From Chitinophaga silvatica (GTDB taxonomy: Bacteria; Bacteroidota; Bacteroidia; Chitinophagales; Chitinophagaceae), in assembly GCF_003419895.1 (NCBI RefSeq), contig NZ_QPMM01000001.1, positions 868,001 to 932,000 of the forward strand: a DNA stretch of 64,000 bases. The letters are read 5' to 3'. Made by a program: the position numbers and the translations under genes. Positions within the stretch are counted from its first letter, which is position 1. Every line of letters starts with the position of its first letter. Below the pieces are notes generated by a model, which made no database searches, was not told where the DNA came from, and saw only the letters and a list, made by a program, of their open reading frames with translations. Shown piece after piece: positions 1-8,657 of the stretch.

Positions 1-396
1 TGCATACAGTTTCATTTGTTTCAGCATGCTTAGTAAGCCGTTGGAACGGGTAGGGGAGAGATGACTGCTCAACCCAATAGCTTCAATGAAAAAAATATCT
101 GCAGCAGCGATATCCTTTGGAGTGTGACCGGAAAGTACGTAGATCATCAGGCTAACCAGTCCTTTTGTAATTACAGCATCACTATCGGCAGTAAAGTAAA
201 GTTTACCATCATTGAGTTCTGTATGCAACCACACGCGCGACTGACATCCTTTGATGAGATTATCTGGTGTTTTATGGGCTTCATCGATTAGTGGGAGTTC
301 TTTCCCAAGATGAATAATATATTCATACTTATCTTCCCAATTGCCCATCATTGAAAAATCCGAAATAATTTCTTCCTGTATTTCCTTAATTGTCAT
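1..396 (-). CDS. sufE: SufE-family sulfur acceptor, C-terminus cut by window edge
   Basis: The 132 visible codons begin with ATG at 396 and run off the left edge, so the C-terminus is missing. The protein reads as SufE: it starts MTIKEIQEEIISDF, has an acidic helical N-terminus, and carries the hallmark loop IKGCQSRVW with the acceptor cysteine near residue 51. SufE takes persulfide from the SufS cysteine desulfurase and hands it to the SufBCD scaffold in the cytoplasm. It begins 10 bases after the sufS stop on the same strand, so it is very probably the last or a late gene of the suf operon. Identification rests on the motif and position and is secure. Completeness cannot be judged here. Confidence 0.93.
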   Translation of the reverse strand, partial: MTIKEIQEEIISDFSMMGNWEDKYEYIIHLGKELPLIDEAHKTPDNLIKGCQSRVWLHTELNDGKLYFTADSDAVITKGLVSLMIYVLSGHTPKDIAAADIFFIEAIGLSSHLSPTRSNGLLSMLKQMKLYA

Positions 397-406
397 AATC
401 ACATTT

Positions 407-1651
407 TTACAAAAGCATGGAAGTGGCACGTTTGATACCAGCAACCAGTTTGTCTACTTCTTCTTTAGTATTATAAAAAGAAAGGGAAGCTCTTACTGTT
501 CCGGGAATCTGAAACTGATCCATCAGTGGTTCGGTGCAGTGATGGCCAGTTCTTACAGCAATTCCCTGTTGGTCTAATAATTCTCCCATATCAAAAGGGT
601 GAATATTATGTACCAGGAATGAGATAGCTCCACTTCTATGCGCTGCATCACCTATAAATCTGATCCCTTCAATTGTTCTTAATTCCTGCAGGGCGTAGGC
701 AAGTAATTCTTCTTCCCATTGCTGAATTTTATCCAGTCCCACCTGTTGCAGATATTCGATAGCAGTGCCTAACGCTATTGCACCTGCAATATTGGGAGTT
801 CCTGCTTCAAATTTATAAGGGAGTTCATTATACGTTGTTTTGGCAAAGGTAACAGTCTTGATCATATCACCACCGCCCTGGTAAGGAGGAAGTTTATTGA
901 GCCATTCTGTTGTACCATATAAAACCCCTGTACCTGTAGGGCCATAAATTTTATGACCTGAGAAGGCAAGGAAATCTGGTTTTAAAGCCTGTACATCGAT
1001 GCTGATGTGTTGGATAGCCTGAGCGGCGTCCAGAAGAACCGGGATATTTCGTGCATGCGCCAACTTTATTATATCCTCAACGGGGTTAATGGTTCCCATT
1101 GTATTGGATACATAAGTAACGGCAACGATTTTAACGGAATCATCCAGTAATGCTTCAAAAGCATCCATTTGCAATTCGCCCAGTTCGTTGATAGGAATTA
1201 CTTTGAGGGTAGCTCCGGTATCTTCGCAGGCGATCTGCCAGGGAACAATATTGCTATGATGCTCCATGGCCGATATGATAACACTGTCACCAGGTTTCAG
1301 AAAGCGGCGGCTCATGGCATTGGCAACGAGATTGATGCCATCTGTGGTGCCTTTGGTAAAGATTATCTCATGCGAATGAGCTGCGTTGATGAAGCCAGCA
1401 ACAATATGGCGGGCTTGCTCATAAGCATTGGTTGCTACCTGGCTCAGATGATGTACCCCACGGTGCACATTACTATTGTAAGTTTCGTAATAATTTGCTT
1501 CCGCATCTATTACAACCTGAGGTTTCTGGGTAGTAGCTCCATTATCGAGGTATACCAGTGGTTTACCATGAACCTGTGTATGAAGGATAGGAAAATCTTT
1601 TCTTATCCTTTCTACATCAAGTGCGGTAGCTATGTTAGCAATTTGTTCCAT
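407..1651 (-). CDS. sufS: Cysteine desulfurase SufS
   Basis: 414-residue group II cysteine desulfurase, a PLP enzyme that removes sulfur from L-cysteine as persulfide for Fe-S cluster assembly. Visible hallmarks are the N-terminal LDNGATTQKP segment, the AMEHHSN motif near residue 129, the PLP-contacting Asp208, the Schiff-base Lys234 in FSGHKIYGPTG, and the catalytic Cys372 in RTGHHCTEP. The length is normal for SufS/CsdA. It lies between sufD (6-base gap) and sufE (10-base gap), so translation is probably coupled. The ATG at 1651 fits the usual N-terminus, with about 10 residues before the DVERIRKDFPIL core. Confidence 0.97.
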   Translation of the reverse strand: MEQIANIATALDVERIRKDFPILHTQVHGKPLVYLDNGATTQKPQVVIDAEANYYETYNSNVHRGVHHLSQVATNAYEQARHIVAGFINAAHSHEIIFTKGTTDGINLVANAMSRRFLKPGDSVIISAMEHHSNIVPWQIACEDTGATLKVIPINELGELQMDAFEALLDDSVKIVAVTYVSNTMGTINPVEDIIKLAHARNIPVLLDAAQAIQHISIDVQALKPDFLAFSGHKIYGPTGTGVLYGTTEWLNKLPPYQGGGDMIKTVTFAKTTYNELPYKFEAGTPNIAGAIALGTAIEYLQQVGLDKIQQWEEELLAYALQELRTIEGIRFIGDAAHRSGAISFLVHNIHPFDMGELLDQQGIAVRTGHHCTEPLMDQFQIPGTVRASLSFYNTKEEVDKLVAGIKRATSMLL

Positions 1652-1657
1652 TGTAGT

Positions 1658-2974
1658 TTAGTTGTTCATGATCCCGGCAATCTGATCCTGCAAATGTTGT
1701 TGCAGTTCAGGAATGCTAACGTCATTGGTGATGTCGTGAGAAAATGCATTAACCATCAGCGCTTTTGCAGCGTCTTCACCAATACCGCGGGAACGTAGGT
1801 AAAACATAGATTCTTCACTGAACTGACCAGCAGTAAAACCATGGCTACATTTAACATCATCGGCATAGATTTCTAACTGAGGCTGAGAGTTGATATCAGC
1901 TTTATCGCCCAGCAGCAGGTTATTATTTTGCTGGAAGGCGTTAGTTTTCTGAGCTTCCTGATGTACCAGGATCTTACCGGTAAATACCGCATTGGAGCTA
2001 TCCAGTAGAACACCTTTGTATAGCTCATTGCTATAGCAGTCGGGCATGATATGATCCATAAATGTATGGTTATCTACATGCTGGTGCTTGTTGGCGAGGT
2101 ATATACCTTTAAGGTTAGTTTCGGTATGACTGCCTTTCAGTGCAACGCTTAAATTGTTACGGGTGAAAGGAGTATTTGGTAAAGTAAAGTTGTAGTGATG
2201 ATAGCGGCTATCTTTATATTGTTGAGCTGCGGTGGTATGTACTTCTCGGAAGTTTTCTGCTCCCTGTTGTACATTATAATGCCATAATTCAGCATTTTCC
2301 ATTACTACGGTTTCGAGCACACTGTTAGCAAAGGTAACAGCCTGGCTGTTTGGATGTACAGTGGTTTCGATAATGGTAGCAGCAGCACATCTGTTTAAAA
2401 CCCAGAGGTGGCGTGGTTGTACGAATGCCGGAGTGTTGCTGGTATATACATGCACGATATGCACCGGTTTTTCCAGAACAGTATTTGCAGCTAATTCGAT
2501 ATACAGTCCATCTGCAAAGAGGGCAGTATTCAATTGGGCCAATACGGCAGAAGCCAGGTGAGGTTGCTCATTGAACCAGGTAGTGAATCCCGGAGCTGTG
2601 GTATGAGCGCTCAGTGCACCGATGGTGATGCCTTTACCGGCAGGTAATTCGGATAATGCTGTTTCCAGGTGTCCGTTTACCAGTACAATCCGGTAACAAT
2701 CGAGTCCGGCAATGGTAGCAGGAGCTACGGTATCGGCAGAAACCTGAACGGCAGAATGAAGAAATTCGTAAGAGAATTCTTTCAGATAACGTTGAATATT
2801 AGTAAAACGCCATTCTTCCGTTTTCAGCGTTGGCAGCCCTATGGCTTTGAAGCGCTCCAGGGCCGTGCGGCGTATGTCCTGCAGGTTATCGCCGGCCAGG
2901 GAAACCTGGGCCGAGAGTGCAGTTTCATCTGCGGTCAACGTCTGGTATAACGGCAATGTCATATCGCTTGTCAT
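1658..2974 (-). CDS. sufD: Fe-S assembly scaffold protein SufD
   Basis: 438-residue SufD, partner of SufB and SufC in the SufBC2D scaffold on which nascent Fe-S clusters are built. The C-terminal half has the SufB/SufD beta-helix signature, including SRYHHYNFTLPN, the HTFMDHIMPDCYSNELYKG segment, and the C-terminal CSHGFTAGQFSEESMFYLRSRG region with the conserved Cys and His. The N-terminal part contains LKTEEWRFTNI, typical of SufD. It sits between sufC and sufS on the same strand. The start ATG at 2974 leaves a 43-base gap from sufC. SufD rather than SufB is assigned because a separate, longer SufB lies upstream. Confidence 0.96.
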   Translation of the reverse strand: MTSDMTLPLYQTLTADETALSAQVSLAGDNLQDIRRTALERFKAIGLPTLKTEEWRFTNIQRYLKEFSYEFLHSAVQVSADTVAPATIAGLDCYRIVLVNGHLETALSELPAGKGITIGALSAHTTAPGFTTWFNEQPHLASAVLAQLNTALFADGLYIELAANTVLEKPVHIVHVYTSNTPAFVQPRHLWVLNRCAAATIIETTVHPNSQAVTFANSVLETVVMENAELWHYNVQQGAENFREVHTTAAQQYKDSRYHHYNFTLPNTPFTRNNLSVALKGSHTETNLKGIYLANKHQHVDNHTFMDHIMPDCYSNELYKGVLLDSSNAVFTGKILVHQEAQKTNAFQQNNNLLLGDKADINSQPQLEIYADDVKCSHGFTAGQFSEESMFYLRSRGIGEDAAKALMVNAFSHDITNDVSIPELQQHLQDQIAGIMNN

Positions 2975-3017
2975 AATTCTTCCTAACTAATTTTTGTGAA
3001 GTAACCGATGATTACTT

Positions 3018-3782
3018 TTAAACAGATTCTTTCAAATGTAATTCCTCTTTCAACCAATCGTATCCTCTTTCTTCGAGTTCAAGAGCCAGTTCTTTAGTAC
3101 CGGTTTTAATGATACGACCATTGTAGAGCACGTGAACGAAGTCAGGAATGATATATTCCAGCAAACGTTGGTAGTGGGTAATTACTACGAAAGATTTTTC
3201 TGCGTCACGCAATTTGTTTACGCCATTGGAAACGATACGGAGTGCATCGATATCCAAACCGGAATCAGTTTCGTCTAAGATTGCCAGTTGTGGGTCCAGC
3301 ATGGCTAACTGGAATATTTCGTTACGTTTCTTTTCACCACCGCTGAAGCCTTCGTTGAGGGAACGGTTCATGAGGTTGGAGTGAAAATCTACGAGTTGTT
3401 GTTTCTCTTTCGTGAGTTTCAGAAATTCTTTTGCTTCGAGGGGAGGGAGGCCCTTGTAAGTTCTGATTTCGTTCAGCGCAGTTTTAAGGAAGTTGAGGTT
3501 AGAAACGCCCGGGATTTCAACGGGATATTGAAAAGCCAGGAAAACGCCTTCACGAGCGCGGTCTTCTGGTGATAATTCCAAGAGATTTTTACCATTGAAC
3601 CAAACTTCACCTTCAGTAACGGTGTAGTTATCGCGGCCTGCCAGTACAGAAGCCAATGAGCTTTTACCGGAGCCATTTGGTCCCATGATGGCATGTGTTT
3701 CTCCTTTGTTGATTTCGAGATTAATGCCTTTCAGAATCTTTTTTCCTTCTACTTCTGCGTGCAGATTTTTAATCGTCAGCAT
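3018..3782 (-). CDS. sufC: Fe-S assembly ATPase SufC
   Basis: 254-residue soluble ABC-type ATPase that drives conformational change in the SufBCD complex. Walker A is GPNGSGKSS at residues 34-42, the signature is GFSGGEKKRNE, and Walker B with the catalytic Glu reads LAILDETDSGLDID. These sequences, especially SGLDIDAL after Walker B, are specific to SufC among ABC ATPases. There are no membrane segments. It is preceded by sufB (42-base gap) and followed by sufD. The length is normal for the family. Confidence 0.97.
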   Translation of the reverse strand: MLTIKNLHAEVEGKKILKGINLEINKGETHAIMGPNGSGKSSLASVLAGRDNYTVTEGEVWFNGKNLLELSPEDRAREGVFLAFQYPVEIPGVSNLNFLKTALNEIRTYKGLPPLEAKEFLKLTKEKQQLVDFHSNLMNRSLNEGFSGGEKKRNEIFQLAMLDPQLAILDETDSGLDIDALRIVSNGVNKLRDAEKSFVVITHYQRLLEYIIPDFVHVLYNGRIIKTGTKELALELEERGYDWLKEELHLKESV

Positions 3783-3824
3783 GATTGTTTTTGTTTCGTT
3801 CTGTATGTTTAATTGGATAATGAA

Positions 3825-5270
3825 TTATCCAACGCTTCCTTCTAAAGTGATTGATAATAATTTTTGAGCTTCTACTGCAAATTCCATTGGCAGTTGATTC
3901 AATACCTCTTTTACGTAACCATTTACGATCAGGGCTACTGCTTTTTCGGAATCTATACCTCTTTGATTCAGGTAGAAGATTTGATCTTCTCCGATCTTGG
4001 AAGTTGTAGCCTCGTGTTCGATCATTGCGGTTTTATTTCTCGATTCGATATACGGGAAAGTATGGGAACCGCATTGGTTACCGATCAGGAGGGAATCGCA
4101 TTGGGTAAAGTTACGGGCATTTTCAGCTCTTGGCCCTACAGCCACCAGTCCGCGATAACTGTTATCGCCATGGCCGGCAGAGATACCTTTAGAGATGATA
4201 CGGCTTTTGGTGCCTTTACCAATATGATGGATTTTAGTACCTGTATCGGCAATTTGTTTATTGCGTACTACGGCTACTGAGTAGAATTCACCTTCGGAGT
4301 AATCGCCCTGCAGAATAACGCTGGGGTATTTCCAGGTGATAGCTGAACCGGTTTCTACCTGGGTCCAGGAAATTTTACTACCAGTGCCTTTACAGATACC
4401 TCTTTTAGTTACGAAGTTGTAAATACCACCTTTACCGTCTTTATCACCAGGATACCAGTTTTGAACGGTGGAGTATTTTATTTCAGATTGTTCGAGTGCA
4501 ACCAGTTCTACTACTGCAGCGTGCAATTGGTTTTCGTCGCGCATCGGAGCAGTACAACCTTCGAGATAGCTAACATAGCTGTTATCGTCGGCAATGATCA
4601 GGGTACGTTCGAATTGTCCGGTGTTTTGGGCATTGATACGGAAGTAGGTGCTCAGCTCCATCGGGCAACGTACACCTTTCGGGATGTAAACGAATGAACC
4701 ATCAGAAAATACAGCAGCATTCAACGCGGCAAAAATATTGTCGGTATGTGGAACCACACTACCCAGATATTTTTTTACCAGGTCGGGATGTTCCTGTACC
4801 GCCTCACCGAAAGAGCAGAAGATAACGCCCATTTCTTTGAGTTTGCCTTTAAAGGTGGTAGCTACTGAAACGCTGTCAAATACTGCGTCTACTGCTACAC
4901 CAGTCAACGCTTTCTGCTCATTTAACGGGATACCCAGTTTTTCGAAAGTAGCCAGCAATTCAGGATCTACTTCGTCTAAACTATTAAGCTGTTTTTTCTT
5001 GCGGGGAGCAGCATAATAGGATAAAGCCTGTAAGTCGAGCGTTGGCATTTCGAAATGTTGCCATTTAGGGAACTCCATTTTTTTAAATGCAGCAAAACCT
5101 TTCAGACGCCATTCGAGTAGCCATTCTGGCTCATTTTTTTTGGCCGAAATAAAACGGATAATATCCTCATTTAAGCCAGGAGGAGCTATATCCATTTCGA
5201 TGTCGGTGCTAAAGCCAAACTCATATTCCTTATTGGCTATATCATCTATTATTTCGTTACTGTTGATCAT
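3825..5270 (-). CDS. sufB: Fe-S assembly scaffold protein SufB
   Basis: 481-residue SufB, core scaffold of the SUF machinery. It has the acidic N-terminus followed by [12 protein letters not shown], then the SufB-specific stretch [20 protein letters not shown], and the C-terminal [13 protein letters not shown] and [16 protein letters not shown] blocks that form the SufD interface and cluster site. The length matches family members of about 480 residues. It is the third gene of the operon after the flavin reductase and the SufA-like carrier. The ATG at 5270 is used because the conserved N-terminus is in frame and no better start exists. Confidence 0.97.
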   Translation of the reverse strand: MINSNEIIDDIANKEYEFGFSTDIEMDIAPPGLNEDIIRFISAKKNEPEWLLEWRLKGFAAFKKMEFPKWQHFEMPTLDLQALSYYAAPRKKKQLNSLDEVDPELLATFEKLGIPLNEQKALTGVAVDAVFDSVSVATTFKGKLKEMGVIFCSFGEAVQEHPDLVKKYLGSVVPHTDNIFAALNAAVFSDGSFVYIPKGVRCPMELSTYFRINAQNTGQFERTLIIADDNSYVSYLEGCTAPMRDENQLHAAVVELVALEQSEIKYSTVQNWYPGDKDGKGGIYNFVTKRGICKGTGSKISWTQVETGSAITWKYPSVILQGDYSEGEFYSVAVVRNKQIADTGTKIHHIGKGTKSRIISKGISAGHGDNSYRGLVAVGPRAENARNFTQCDSLLIGNQCGSHTFPYIESRNKTAMIEHEATTSKIGEDQIFYLNQRGIDSEKAVALIVNGYVKEVLNQLPMEFAVEAQKLLSITLEGSVG

Positions 5271-5312
5271 ACAAATTTTTAAATTTTGATCGCTTGAGGA
5301 CTTTGTAGTTAA

Positions 5313-5639
5313 TTATACTGCAAAGCTTTCTCCGCAGCTACAAGTTCTGGTTGCGTTAGGGTTATTAAAGAAAAGGCCTTTACCATTCAAACCATCAGAA
5401 TAATCCAGTTCTGTACCATATAGGTACAACAGGCTTTTCATTTGAACTACTACCTTAACACCCTTATCCTCAAATATCTGGTCACCTTCTTCTTCTGTTG
5501 TTTCAAATTTCATCACGTATTCCAGTCCTGAACATCCTCCACCTTTTACGCCTACACGCACAAAAGTACCAGGAGCATGATGTTCTTTTTCCATCAGATC
5601 CTTAATATATATTCCTGCTTTTTCTGAAACGGTAATCAT
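5313..5639 (-). CDS. sufA: A-type Fe-S carrier (SufA/HesB/IscA family)
   Basis: 108-residue HesB/YadR/YfhF-family protein that carries or transfers Fe-S clusters to apo-enzymes. The three conserved cysteines are all visible: Cys36 in GGGCSGLEY, and Cys100 and Cys102 in the C-terminal CSCGESF. The length and motif spacing are normal. It starts 27 bases after the flavin reductase stop and ends 42 bases before sufB, inside the suf operon. The family is certain. The symbol sufA rather than iscA or erpA is chosen from the suf context. Confidence 0.93.
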   Translation of the reverse strand: MITVSEKAGIYIKDLMEKEHHAPGTFVRVGVKGGGCSGLEYVMKFETTEEEGDQIFEDKGVKVVVQMKSLLYLYGTELDYSDGLNGKGLFFNNPNATRTCSCGESFAV

Positions 5640-5666
5640 ACCCAGCGTTTTTAAGTTTGAATTTGG

Positions 5667-6242
5667 TTACGATTTGGCTGTCAACCCAGCTTTTACATGC
5701 GATTGAGCTGCACTGAGAAGATCTACCATCGTATCCAGTTTATTTTTATAGAACTCTGTAAACTCACTGGTTTGTGGGTCGTACAGGTTATTCTTTAATA
5801 TTGGCAACGAATATGGGAGTACCCATGCGCGTAATGCCTTTGCTACTGCATCCATGGCGTTGATGCCTTGCATGGCCTGAGTGCCGTCTGCCCAAGAGAG
5901 CAAAGCTACGACCTTTCCGGTTAAGTAAGGGCGCTCATGCTTGCTGGTCAGTTCCAGCCAATCCAGGCAATTCTTCATAGCACCAGTCATGCTACCATGA
6001 TATAACGGCGTCATCCAGATCTGTAGATCTGCCTTAGTAAAGGCGTTGATCATATGGTTAACCGACTCTGGCTTTTTGGCTGCCTCTTCCAAAGAAAAAA
6101 TTGGAATATGGGCCTCTCCGAGGTTGAAAATCTCGGGGTTTAACCCCCTTTCCTTTATTTGCTCCTCCAGATAGCTGGCTAATCTATTGGAAGTGGCATA
6201 GGGCCGGTCATCTATCGCGCCATTAAATATTAGAACGTTCAT
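5667..6242 (-). CDS. NAD(P)H-dependent FMN reductase in the suf operon
   Basis: 191-residue flavodoxin-fold protein of the NADPH-dependent FMN reductase family. It begins MNVLIFNGAIDDRP (first strand and phosphate-binding turn for FMN), with the flavin-contacting TPLYHGSMTGAMKNCLDW segment mid-protein and a conserved LLSWADGTQAMQG region. It probably reduces FMN or quinone-like substrates in the cytoplasm. It is the first gene of the suf operon, downstream of a candidate -7 element. An electron-supply role (releasing iron or reducing persulfide) is an inference from position only; it could be a stress-related oxidoreductase. Confidence 0.85.
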   Translation of the reverse strand: MNVLIFNGAIDDRPYATSNRLASYLEEQIKERGLNPEIFNLGEAHIPIFSLEEAAKKPESVNHMINAFTKADLQIWMTPLYHGSMTGAMKNCLDWLELTSKHERPYLTGKVVALLSWADGTQAMQGINAMDAVAKALRAWVLPYSLPILKNNLYDPQTSEFTEFYKNKLDTMVDLLSAAQSHVKAGLTAKS

Positions 6243-6343
6243 TAATATTTAATATTTAGAGATTTAAACGATTGTGAGATTATAGATTGATGAATACCCT
6301 CTCTAAAATCATCAAAATCTCAAAATCTTTTTTTTAGCTGGTA

Positions 6344-6351
6344 CAAAATTA
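6344..6351 (-). promoter_or_regulatory. Candidate -7 element of the suf operon promoter
   Basis: On the minus strand this reads TAATTTTG, a perfect match to the Bacteroidota sigma -7 consensus TAnnTTTG. It would start transcription leftward near 6337, giving a leader of about 95 bases before the first gene. No clean -33 TTTG was found; it would overlap the start of the divergent regulator gene, consistent with mutual control. Not experimentally supported. Confidence 0.5.
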
Positions 6352-6359
6352 CGACATTC

Positions 6360-7025
6360 GTGGTTAATAAAACAAGTAAGAACTTGGAAAATTATCCATC
6401 ACGAATCAGAAATGCTGCAGACCGGTTTTTGACTTTGATCAAAACCAAAGGCCCGTTGTCGACAGCCGAGCTGGCCAGTGAATTGGGTATAACAAGCGAA
6501 GGTGCCCGATTACAACTGGTTAAATTAGCAGAAGAAGGCCTCCTGCAGGCAGAAAGCCACTCCAAAGGAGTAGGCCGCCCTGTGCAGGTATGGAGCCTCA
6601 CAGCCTCCGGAAATTCCCGTTTCCCGGATTCCCATACCGAGCTCACCCTTCAATTTATTCAAACAATCAAAAACGTACTGGGCAAAGAAGCATTAGAGAA
6701 TGTAGTAAATGCCCGGGAAAAGAATCAGCTGGAAAAATACAGCAACGCGCTGGCCGGGGTAACCGGACTGGAAAACCGGTTAAATTCCTTTGCCGCCATC
6801 CGCTCTACCGAAGGCTACCTGGCCGAATGGAGAAAAGAAGGCGATACCTACTACTTTATAGAGAATCACTGCCCAATCTGTTGCGCAGCCACCGAATGTG
6901 ATAATATCTGTACTTCTGAAATGCGAACCTTTGTGAGTATTCTGGGAGAAGAATTGAATGTTTCCAGAATGGAGCATATTATTAATGGCTCCAGAAGGTG
7001 TGTATATAAAATTCAAACACTCTGA
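6360..7025 (+). CDS. SufR-like Fe-S-sensing transcriptional regulator
   Basis: 221-residue winged-helix regulator divergent from the suf operon. Residues 30-70 form the HTH (STAELASELGITSEGARLQ), followed by a beta-wing with GVGRP. Near the C-terminus is a cysteine cluster with Cys171, Cys174, Cys175, Cys180 and Cys184 in the context ENHCPICCAATECDNIC, which resembles the Fe-S-ligating motif of cyanobacterial SufR. It probably binds a cluster and represses suf when clusters are plentiful. The start is GTG at 6360, the only one that gives the full N-terminus. Its first codons lie next to the suf -7 box, so its operator is probably in this short intergenic region. Confidence 0.85.
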   Translation: MVNKTSKNLENYPSRIRNAADRFLTLIKTKGPLSTAELASELGITSEGARLQLVKLAEEGLLQAESHSKGVGRPVQVWSLTASGNSRFPDSHTELTLQFIQTIKNVLGKEALENVVNAREKNQLEKYSNALAGVTGLENRLNSFAAIRSTEGYLAEWRKEGDTYYFIENHCPICCAATECDNICTSEMRTFVSILGEELNVSRMEHIINGSRRCVYKIQTL

Positions 7026-7031
7026 TTTTTC

Positions 7032-7460
7032 CTACTTTATTATAAGTACAAGCGTACCGGCTATAATCAACCCGGCTCCAAGTGCTGTTTTTACTGTTAT
7101 AGTCTCCTGCAGGAACAGTGCTGCCAAAATAATGGTTAATGCAACACTTAGCTTATCTACCGGCGCTACTTTAGATACTTCCCCCACCTGAAGGGCCTTG
7201 AAATAAAAAAGCCAGGAACATCCTGTAGCCAAACCAGATAATACCAGAAAGATCATATGATGCCTGGAGAGGTTATGCATTGCTTTAAATTCTCCTCGCG
7301 CCAGCACAATGGCCCATGCCATGATCAGAATAATAATTGTTCTGATTGCTGTGGCCAGGTTGGAAGGAATATCTGCCACCCCGATTTTCGCGAAAATGGC
7401 AGTCAATGCCGCAAAGAAAGCTGAAAGCAATGCATAAATCCACCACATATTATAAATCAA
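7032..7460 (-). CDS. Half-length EamA/DMT-family membrane transporter
   Basis: 142-residue hydrophobic protein with one EamA domain: about four to five membrane helices, starting WWIYALLSAFFAALTAIFAK and ending in a LGAGLIIAGTLVLII helix. Most EamA proteins have two such repeats in 280-300 residues; single-repeat versions exist and are thought to work as dimers like SMR transporters. The substrate is unknown. It follows the GNAT gene at 7463 with only a 2-base gap, so the three minus-strand genes 8521-7032 are likely one transcript. The ATG at 7460 is kept, but an internal ATG at 7448 (MWW) is equally possible. Confidence 0.75.
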   Translation of the reverse strand: MIYNMWWIYALLSAFFAALTAIFAKIGVADIPSNLATAIRTIIILIMAWAIVLARGEFKAMHNLSRHHMIFLVLSGLATGCSWLFYFKALQVGEVSKVAPVDKLSVALTIILAALFLQETITVKTALGAGLIIAGTLVLIIK

Positions 7461-7462
7461 TT

Positions 7463-7963
7463 TTATTTTGAAACCTTATAACCCAGAATTTTAAGACTTC
7501 TTTCTTCTCCATCCAATACAGCAATTTCCGGTAAATGCGCCCATTCTTCAAATCCAATCTTTTTGAAAAGATTTAAACTTGGAAGATTATGCGCAAAGAT
7601 GAAACCCAATAATGTATGAATTCTGAATTTAGGAGCTATATCAATTGCATAATGCAATATCTCTTTCCCATAGCCTTTTCCCCTTGCAGATTCGTGCAGA
7701 TAAATGCTGACTTCTACAGTTCCGTCGTAAGCCGGGCGGCCGTAAAAAGATTGAAAGCTGATCCACCCAACATTTTCATTACCATCATCAATCATCCACA
7801 ATGGTCTGCGGTCTTCACTATGTGCTTCAAACCAGGGTAATCTGCTTTCAACACTAACCGGACTTGTATCTGCTGTAACCATTCTGCCTGGAATAGTGCT
7901 GTTATATATTTCTACTATCCTGGGTAAATCTGATACTTTGGCTGTTCTGAACTCTAAACTCAT
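7463..7963 (-). CDS. GNAT N-acetyltransferase, phosphinothricin-acetyltransferase-like
   Basis: 166-residue GCN5-related acetyltransferase. The N-terminus EFRTAKVSDLPRIVEIYNSTIPG and the acetyl-CoA pyrophosphate-binding loop HESARGKGYGKEIL (consensus Q/R-x-x-G-x-G/A) are visible, followed by the FAHNLPSLNLFKKIGFEEW motif. This pattern is like PAT/MnaT enzymes that acetylate small amines or amino-acid analogues such as phosphinothricin or methionine sulfoximine. The substrate here is not predictable. It has a 3-base gap from the upstream GNAT gene and a 2-base gap to the EamA gene, forming a small detoxification or export-type operon by inference. Confidence 0.82.
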   Translation of the reverse strand: MSLEFRTAKVSDLPRIVEIYNSTIPGRMVTADTSPVSVESRLPWFEAHSEDRRPLWMIDDGNENVGWISFQSFYGRPAYDGTVEVSIYLHESARGKGYGKEILHYAIDIAPKFRIHTLLGFIFAHNLPSLNLFKKIGFEEWAHLPEIAVLDGEERSLKILGYKVSK

Positions 7964-7966
7964 ATA

Positions 7967-8521
7967 TTAAAAAATAGCTTCTCTGTTATGATCCCGACGC
8001 AAACGACTATAAAGTTCTGCATCCACAAATTTGTTCTTTTCAAAAAATGCATCTCTCAAAAAACCTTCATATTCAAACCCTAATCTTCTTAATAACCTCG
8101 ATGAAGCCAGATTTGCAGGATCTACAAAGGCTTCAATCCTGTTTAGCTGCATATCTTCATATCCATATGCCAGCATACCATTAATAGCTTCGGTCATAAT
8201 CCCTTTTCCCCAATACATTGGCAACAGATCATACCCGATTTCGGCTTTATAATGAGTTTTACTAATCCTATGGTAACCACAGGTTCCTATTAGCTCATTT
8301 CTACCTTCAATTGTAATTGCCCATCGCATTCCTTCTTCTTTTTCGAGGCTTTCCCTGAAAAATTGAATAATATGAGTGGCTTCACTTACATTTACAAAGG
8401 CATCTATATCCATAAACCGTGTTACCTCTTCATCGGAGAAGAGCCTGAATAGGGCGGCAGTATCTTTTTCTTCTATAGGTCTTAATATTAGTTCGCCGGT
8501 CTGGATAACAGGTAAATACAT
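7967..8521 (-). CDS. GNAT N-acetyltransferase, RimJ/RimL type
   Basis: 184-residue GNAT protein of the RimJ/RimL (Acetyltransf_3) branch. It starts with TGELILRPIEEKDTAALFRLFSDEEVTRFM, has the substrate/CoA strand AEIGYDLLPMYWGKGIMTEA and the closing FVDPANLASSRLLRRLGFEYEG. Members acetylate protein N-termini or small molecules. It is the first gene of the three-gene minus-strand unit and is divergent from the response regulator at 8658. Confidence 0.85.
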   Translation of the reverse strand: MYLPVIQTGELILRPIEEKDTAALFRLFSDEEVTRFMDIDAFVNVSEATHIIQFFRESLEKEEGMRWAITIEGRNELIGTCGYHRISKTHYKAEIGYDLLPMYWGKGIMTEAINGMLAYGYEDMQLNRIEAFVDPANLASSRLLRRLGFEYEGFLRDAFFEKNKFVDAELYSRLRRDHNREAIF

Positions 8522-8629
8522 GATATTAGGTTACTGGTTAGATGCACGCAAATCTAACAGATATTAAGAAAAAGTCCATATCCTCCCCGATTTTAATCTC
8601 GCTTTAATCGCTCCCGAGATAAACTATCC

Positions 8630-8637
8630 TATTTTTG
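8630..8637 (+). promoter_or_regulatory. Candidate -7 element for the two-component operon
   Basis: TATTTTTG matches TAnnTTTG and lies 20 bases before the response regulator ATG. A TTTA 23 bases upstream is a poor -33 match. An ATCTCG/CGAGAT inverted repeat at 8596-8620 lies just upstream and could be an operator; this is speculation. Confidence 0.4.
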
Positions 8638-8657
8638 TTGGAAGCATATAATGATAT

